Assembly: GCA_905236225.1 (NCBI GenBank)
Contig: CAJOPM010000074.1
Span: forward strand, 1 to 18,324
Source: an uncultured Eubacterium sp.
GTDB taxonomy: Bacteria > Bacillota > Clostridia > Lachnospirales > Lachnospiraceae
Length of the DNA stretch: 18,324 nucleotides
Direction: 5' to 3'
Positions within the stretch are counted from its first letter, which is position 1. Each line of letters begins with the position of its first letter. The translations under genes were made by a program, and so were the position numbers. The notes beneath the pieces were generated by a model. The model was not told the DNA's origin. It made no database searches and saw only the letters and a list, made by a program, of their open reading frames with translations. Of the stretch, positions 14,843 through 18,324 are shown in pieces.

Positions 14843-14875
14843 GCCCGCATGCGGATGATATATCCTAATGCGGGC
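14843..14875. terminator. Intrinsic terminator between convergent phoH and HD-GYP genes
   Basis: GCCCGCAT (14843-14850) pairs with ATGCGGGC (14868-14875), with an inner GGAT/ATCC stem (14853-14856, 14862-14865). CTTTTCTTAT follows on the plus strand, so it ends the degV-phoH transcript. On the minus strand the downstream sequence is only moderately T-rich (TCTTAGTTTGT), so termination of the HD-GYP operon is plausible but weaker. Confidence 0.8.
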
Positions 14876-14881
14876 CTTTTC

Positions 14882-16582
14882 TTATCTTGCCTCTGCGCTC
14901 GAATAGTACTGTTCAAGTCTTTCTCTGCATCCTATAAATACCGGAAGCATATTGGGATCAAACTGCGTTCCCATTCCTTCTATCATAATCTGTGCTGCCT
15001 TGTCGAAGCTTAGCGATTCTTTATAACATCGTTTGGAAACCAGAGCATCATAGACATCTGCTACCGCCATTATTCTGGCCTCTACCGGAATCATTTCGCC
15101 GACGAGTCCTTCAGGATATCCTCGTCCGTCCCATCTTTCATGATGATATCTTGCGACGTTATATGCCACTTCAACAAAATGAGGCTCCTCTACGTCTTCG
15201 AGCAGGATATGCACAAATTCGCCGCTCTTTGTCGAATGTGTCTTCATAATGGCATACTCTTCATCCGTAAGCTTGCCCGGCTTTAGCAGTATTGCATTTT
15301 CGATGGTTATCTTGCCAAGGTCGTGAGTAGGCGCCGCTTTTATAATATCTGTTGCTTTTTGCTGATCGATATTGTATACGCCAAGCTCTTCTATCTGCTC
15401 AACAAGGATTTTGATAACATCACTGGTTCTTTTAACGTGACCTCCGGTATTATCGTCTCTGTTTTCCACCATGTTCGCAAGTCCGAGTACCAGTTTTTCC
15501 TGAATATGCTCGATGTGCGCCGTCTTTGCGGTAACCTCTTCATCAAGAGATTTGTTGTAGTCTTTCATGACAGCTATCATCTTCTGCTCTTCTGTCACAT
15601 CTGAAAGATCAAACAAATATCCCATCTTCCTGCCGCGCTGCCTCATAGCAAATTCAGATATCTCGCATTTGCAGATAACATCACCTACATCAAATATCAA
15701 GGACATCGTCTTATTGTCTTTGTAATCTTTAATAAGCTTATAAAAAATCTCTGCTAAATGAGAGTCCTCTTTAAGCTTTTTATCAACTATTTGTTCTTTT
15801 AACTCGGGCAAAAATTCATATGTTTTTTCGTTGCAGCTTAAATATCTGCCGCTTAAATCAAATGCCGCATAGCCTTTGCGGCTTCTGTGTTTTTGCTGTT
15901 CTGATATCAAACAGGAAATATCGTGAGCATGCGCTCTGTCATACTCTATGCAAATCATAACATCCGCTGCGACATAAACTGCCGGCAAAGGAGTAAAATC
16001 CAGATCTACTACGAACTCTAATATATACATGGCAATGCCAATTATCAAAAAGATGCTATAGATGGCAAAGCTTCGTCTTGAATAAGTTCCCTTTTTTATA
16101 ACTCCGACAACTAATATGATAACCATACTGACTAATACCGCCGCAATAAAAATCCAGTGGTAAAGCCTCAAAGGTCCGCTCTGCATCTTGGTCGCAATTC
16201 CCATACCTGTGTCAATCAGACGCATAGACTTGTAATAGAGCTGATTGTCTATACACAGCCAGACTATCGCCAAATGTACTACGCACGCCCCATAGCCTGC
16301 AATTTTCACCCAAATGGGCGTCTTAGCTTCCATTGCGCGAAGCATACAAAGCAATACCACCATCAAGAGCACCGTTGAGTCTATGTATATAAAGCAAAAA
16401 CAATAGATTGCAGCCTGAGTAGTCTGCGCCATGGTCTTAAGATAGTAGCCAAGTATAACAAGAGGGATTAGTATTACAATTGTCCAATAGTTTATATCTA
16501 TATTTTCGTAGGTTTTGATTGCCATATATAATAACACACCTACAGATATAATCAGTAAAATCCCATAAATTGCCGTAACCAT
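14882..16582 (-). CDS. Membrane HD-GYP phosphodiesterase (7TM sensor, PAS-like, HD-GYP)
   Basis: A 566-residue membrane protein. Residues 1-215 contain about seven hydrophobic segments in the pattern of the histidine-kinase N-terminal 7TM sensor region. A PAS-like domain follows (about 237-345, FDLSGRYLSCN to MGYLFDLSDVTEEQ), then a short coil. The HD-GYP domain occupies about 370-555, with ENRDDNTGGHVKRT, THDLGK (His420-Asp421), HSTKSGEF, YHHERWDGRGYPEGL (GYP 488-490), IPVEARIMAVADVYDAL and QFDP. These motifs are intact, so it should hydrolyse c-di-GMP at the inner face of the membrane. A GGGAGG site (complement of 16590-16595) precedes the ATG. It is the last gene of a three-gene unit, 17 bp after a pseudoreceiver-receiver gene, suggesting phosphorelay control, though it has no receiver itself and may sense a ligand through 7TM/PAS. 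Confidence 0.92.
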   Translation of the reverse strand: MVTAIYGILLIISVGVLLYMAIKTYENIDINYWTIVILIPLVILGYYLKTMAQTTQAAIYCFCFIYIDSTVLLMVVLLCMLRAMEAKTPIWVKIAGYGACVVHLAIVWLCIDNQLYYKSMRLIDTGMGIATKMQSGPLRLYHWIFIAAVLVSMVIILVVGVIKKGTYSRRSFAIYSIFLIIGIAMYILEFVVDLDFTPLPAVYVAADVMICIEYDRAHAHDISCLISEQQKHRSRKGYAAFDLSGRYLSCNEKTYEFLPELKEQIVDKKLKEDSHLAEIFYKLIKDYKDNKTMSLIFDVGDVICKCEISEFAMRQRGRKMGYLFDLSDVTEEQKMIAVMKDYNKSLDEEVTAKTAHIEHIQEKLVLGLANMVENRDDNTGGHVKRTSDVIKILVEQIEELGVYNIDQQKATDIIKAAPTHDLGKITIENAILLKPGKLTDEEYAIMKTHSTKSGEFVHILLEDVEEPHFVEVAYNVARYHHERWDGRGYPEGLVGEMIPVEARIMAVADVYDALVSKRCYKESLSFDKAAQIMIEGMGTQFDPNMLPVFIGCRERLEQYYSSAEAR

Positions 16583-16599
16583 TATTATGCCTCCCTCTG

Positions 16600-17370
16600 C
16601 TAGGTAACGGATTTAAAAAAATCAGATATATTTTTCAAAATATTATCTTTAGTCTGTGTCTTTAAAATATAGCCCTGAGGCTTCATTGATAAAACTTTGG
16701 AGACTGTTCCCTGATCATTTTTTGATGTCAAAAATATAACCGGAATATCTTTCGTATCATCATCGCTTCTTAACATCTCCAAAAATTTATCTCCGCTGCA
16801 CGCCGGCATCTCATAATCAAGCAAAATAAGATCAGGTGCAAATGCATCTATCTTTTGAAGAGCAGTCGCAGCCGATGGACATATGCTCACATTATAATGC
16901 GGATCAAGCCAGCCCATTGCTGTTCTTAAAAATATCGGCGAATCATCTACAACCAAAATCTTTCTGCGTTTTGCAATAAGACGCGTTTGATTAAGCAGTT
17001 CTACAAGATTACTCGAGGTCTCTTTGGCATTAACCGGTCTTATAATCTCTTCGGCTATAAGAGCCTTTGAAGTAACCTTTTCTACTTCTTTTAGGCCATC
17101 ACTATCTCCTATTATCACGAGCCTTGCATCCTGTTCAATGCACATATTATAAAGCTCATCTCTGCCGGTAGGATACTTAAGTAAAACTTCATACTCTGTA
17201 ATAATAAGTGTAGGAAGTTTTATATCTTTATGCTGTTCCCATTTAGAGATATCAAGTTGCTTAGATTCGTTGCCATCCTGCTTTAAAAAATTATCAATTG
17301 ACCTTAGTACAAACGTAAAATCCCCATCTAAGAGAAATAAAAACCCTGCTTCTTTTTGCTTCTTTTTCAC
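16600..17370 (-). CDS. Two-domain response regulator: pseudoreceiver + receiver, no output domain
   Basis: A 256-residue protein. The N-terminal ~120 residues have the alternating strand/helix pattern of a receiver (LLDGDFTFVLRS, TLIITEYEVL, RLVIIGDSD), but the phosphoacceptor position reads as IITEYE, so it is probably a pseudoreceiver. The second half is a canonical receiver: KILVVDDSP, phosphoacceptor Asp185 in LILLDYEMP, VIFLTSKND, and Lys in GYILKTQ. No DNA-binding or enzyme domain follows, so it should act through protein contacts, as CheY-like or relay proteins do. The start is GTG 17370: it overlaps the upstream TGA as GTGA and has AGGAG 8 nt before it. The frame extends further, to an ATG at 17400, but inside the upstream gene. 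It lies between a REC-HPt protein and an HD-GYP gene, which suggests it carries phosphate from the former to affect the latter. Confidence 0.87.
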   Translation of the reverse strand: MKKKQKEAGFLFLLDGDFTFVLRSIDNFLKQDGNESKQLDISKWEQHKDIKLPTLIITEYEVLLKYPTGRDELYNMCIEQDARLVIIGDSDGLKEVEKVTSKALIAEEIIRPVNAKETSSNLVELLNQTRLIAKRRKILVVDDSPIFLRTAMGWLDPHYNVSICPSAATALQKIDAFAPDLILLDYEMPACSGDKFLEMLRSDDDTKDIPVIFLTSKNDQGTVSKVLSMKPQGYILKTQTKDNILKNISDFFKSVT

Positions 17371-18324
17371 CCTATTGTCTCCTCGCAAATCTGTTTGCAT
17401 GTTGGCGCATCAAGGTTTGCAACAGCGCTGCATAGCTTATCATAATTTGATGATAGTTCCCCAGGCAGCGTATAACCCCCAAGCTTTGAAATGATATCGT
17501 CAGCGCTGCTTATGTCATATGCATCCATAGCCGCACTAAGCTGACCCAAAAGGCTCTTTAACGTAGCCTCATCTATCATTTCTTTGTCCTCATTTATAGT
17601 TTCATCTTTTTGGAAATAATCTTTTATGCTGCCATGAAGTTCCTCCCAGCACTCCTTAAAGTACGGCGTCACATCCACAATTTTTTTTACGTTCCCCTGC
17701 CTTGCGGCATTTTCTAATTGTGCCGCCATACCGTAAACCTGCAGTGCACCGCAAAGCGATGCCGAGATCTTCATCGCGTGCACTTTGATTCTATACGAAT
17801 CTATCGCAGCCTCATCATCAGGATTTTCCAATAAGGCTTCATAATAAGTATAAAGCTCTTTTATATCAAGCGGCGCTACAGATACAAATTGTCTTAACAG
17901 CTGCAATAGCGCCTGTGCTCCTCCGCAATGTTCCAGCGCATACGTTGTATCGAGATCGCTTATATTGGGAAGCAGCATCATATCTTCGCCTTTATCTTCT
18001 TTTTGCGTATTTTGCACTTCTACCTTATCCGGCGACAGATTTTCTTTTATCTTGTTCTCAAGTTCGCTCGGATTAAGAGGTTTTGCAAGAAAGTCCTTAA
18101 ATCCCGCTTCTAAATATTCCTCCCTTGCTCCCTGCATGGCATTGGCCGTAAGTATAATAACAGGCGTATTATTGTTAAGCCCATCCGGCATCTTCTTTAT
18201 CCGCTCAAAGGCTTCGATTCCGTCCATCTCGGGCATCATATGATCCATAAATATTATGTCATATTTTGTTTTATCACACAATTTTAAAGCCGCCTGCGCA
18301 CTTATCGCTGTGTCAATATTAATC
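17367..18324 (-). CDS. Hybrid sensor kinase or phosphorelay protein, C-terminal part (receiver + HPt), 5' end outside window
   Basis: The frame is open from the window edge (18324) to the TGA at 17367, 318 codons, so the N-terminus is missing. The visible part begins inside a receiver domain: IIFMDHMMPEMDG holds the phosphoacceptor Asp (codon 18243-18245), followed by VIILTANAM and FLAKPLNP. After an acidic linker comes an HPt domain with YRIKVHAMKISASLCGA; the relay His is encoded at 17778-17780. A ~60-residue acidic helical tail ends the protein. Such REC-HPt tails are typical of large hybrid histidine kinases, and a kinase core upstream is expected but not seen. Its TGA overlaps the next gene's GTG start, indicating coupled translation with the two-domain receiver protein. 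Confidence 0.88.
   Translation of the reverse strand, partial: INIDTAISAQAALKLCDKTKYDIIFMDHMMPEMDGIEAFERIKKMPDGLNNNTPVIILTANAMQGAREEYLEAGFKDFLAKPLNPSELENKIKENLSPDKVEVQNTQKEDKGEDMMLLPNISDLDTTYALEHCGGAQALLQLLRQFVSVAPLDIKELYTYYEALLENPDDEAAIDSYRIKVHAMKISASLCGALQVYGMAAQLENAARQGNVKKIVDVTPYFKECWEELHGSIKDYFQKDETINEDKEMIDEATLKSLLGQLSAAMDAYDISSADDIISKLGGYTLPGELSSNYDKLCSAVANLDAPTCKQICEETIG

Noticed and set aside
17371..17400. ATG start for the pseudoreceiver-receiver protein
   Set aside because: Would overlap the upstream gene by 34 nt; GTG 17370 gives a standard GTGA overlap and has AGGAG 8 nt before it.

Overview
The window looks like chromosomal DNA from a low-GC, anaerobic Gram-positive bacterium, probably a member of the Lachnospiraceae (Butyrivibrio/Roseburia-like). 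This is inferred, not shown. It rests on strong GGAGG-type ribosome sites, lipoprotein solute-binding proteins, YesM/YesN-type two-component proteins, DegV and PIN-PhoH genes, and a high density of c-di-GMP signalling genes. I see no rRNA, tRNA, CRISPR array, transposase or phage gene. Most promoters I can propose carry an extended -10 box (TGnTAnAAT-like).

Layout. (1) 1-1224, minus: 5' part of a type-I (Leu/Ile/Val-like) ABC solute-binding lipoprotein, with a good promoter at 1359-1386 and a long, foldable leader. (2) 1486-4848: an orphan family-1 solute-binding lipoprotein (minus) divergent from a YesM-type histidine kinase (plus). Between them lie back-to-back promoters and a 130-bp element of nested inverted repeats that would form the kinase's 5' leader. 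(3) 4882-7885, minus: rfbA-rfbC-yesN, three genes joined by start/stop overlaps, so a YesN-type response regulator is translationally coupled to dTDP-sugar synthesis genes. (4) 7886-8170: a leader with a palindrome, a terminator-like hairpin and an 11-bp tandem repeat. It precedes a 347-residue protein with three Asp-rich calcium-binding-type loops. (5) 9232-12417, minus: a 1061-residue protein with degenerate GGDEF, degenerate EAL, GAF-like and intact GGDEF domains. (6) 12574-14822, plus: DegV (FakB-like) and PIN-PhoH ATPase. (7) 14882-18324, minus: REC-HPt end of a hybrid sensor, then a pseudoreceiver-receiver protein, then a 7TM/PAS/HD-GYP phosphodiesterase, tightly packed as an operon.

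How the genes may work together. Two signalling themes dominate. The first is a candidate three-component sugar sensor: an orphan binding protein with no permeases beside it, a YesM kinase, and a YesN regulator whose gene sits in a nucleotide-sugar operon. This could link extracellular glycan sensing to cell-surface polysaccharide precursors. The second is c-di-GMP turnover: a likely cyclase (GGDEF) and, less than 3 kb away, a likely hydrolase (HD-GYP) at the end of a phosphorelay operon. The most unusual non-coding features are the yesM leader (2869-2998) and the leader of the calcium-loop gene (8025-8156).
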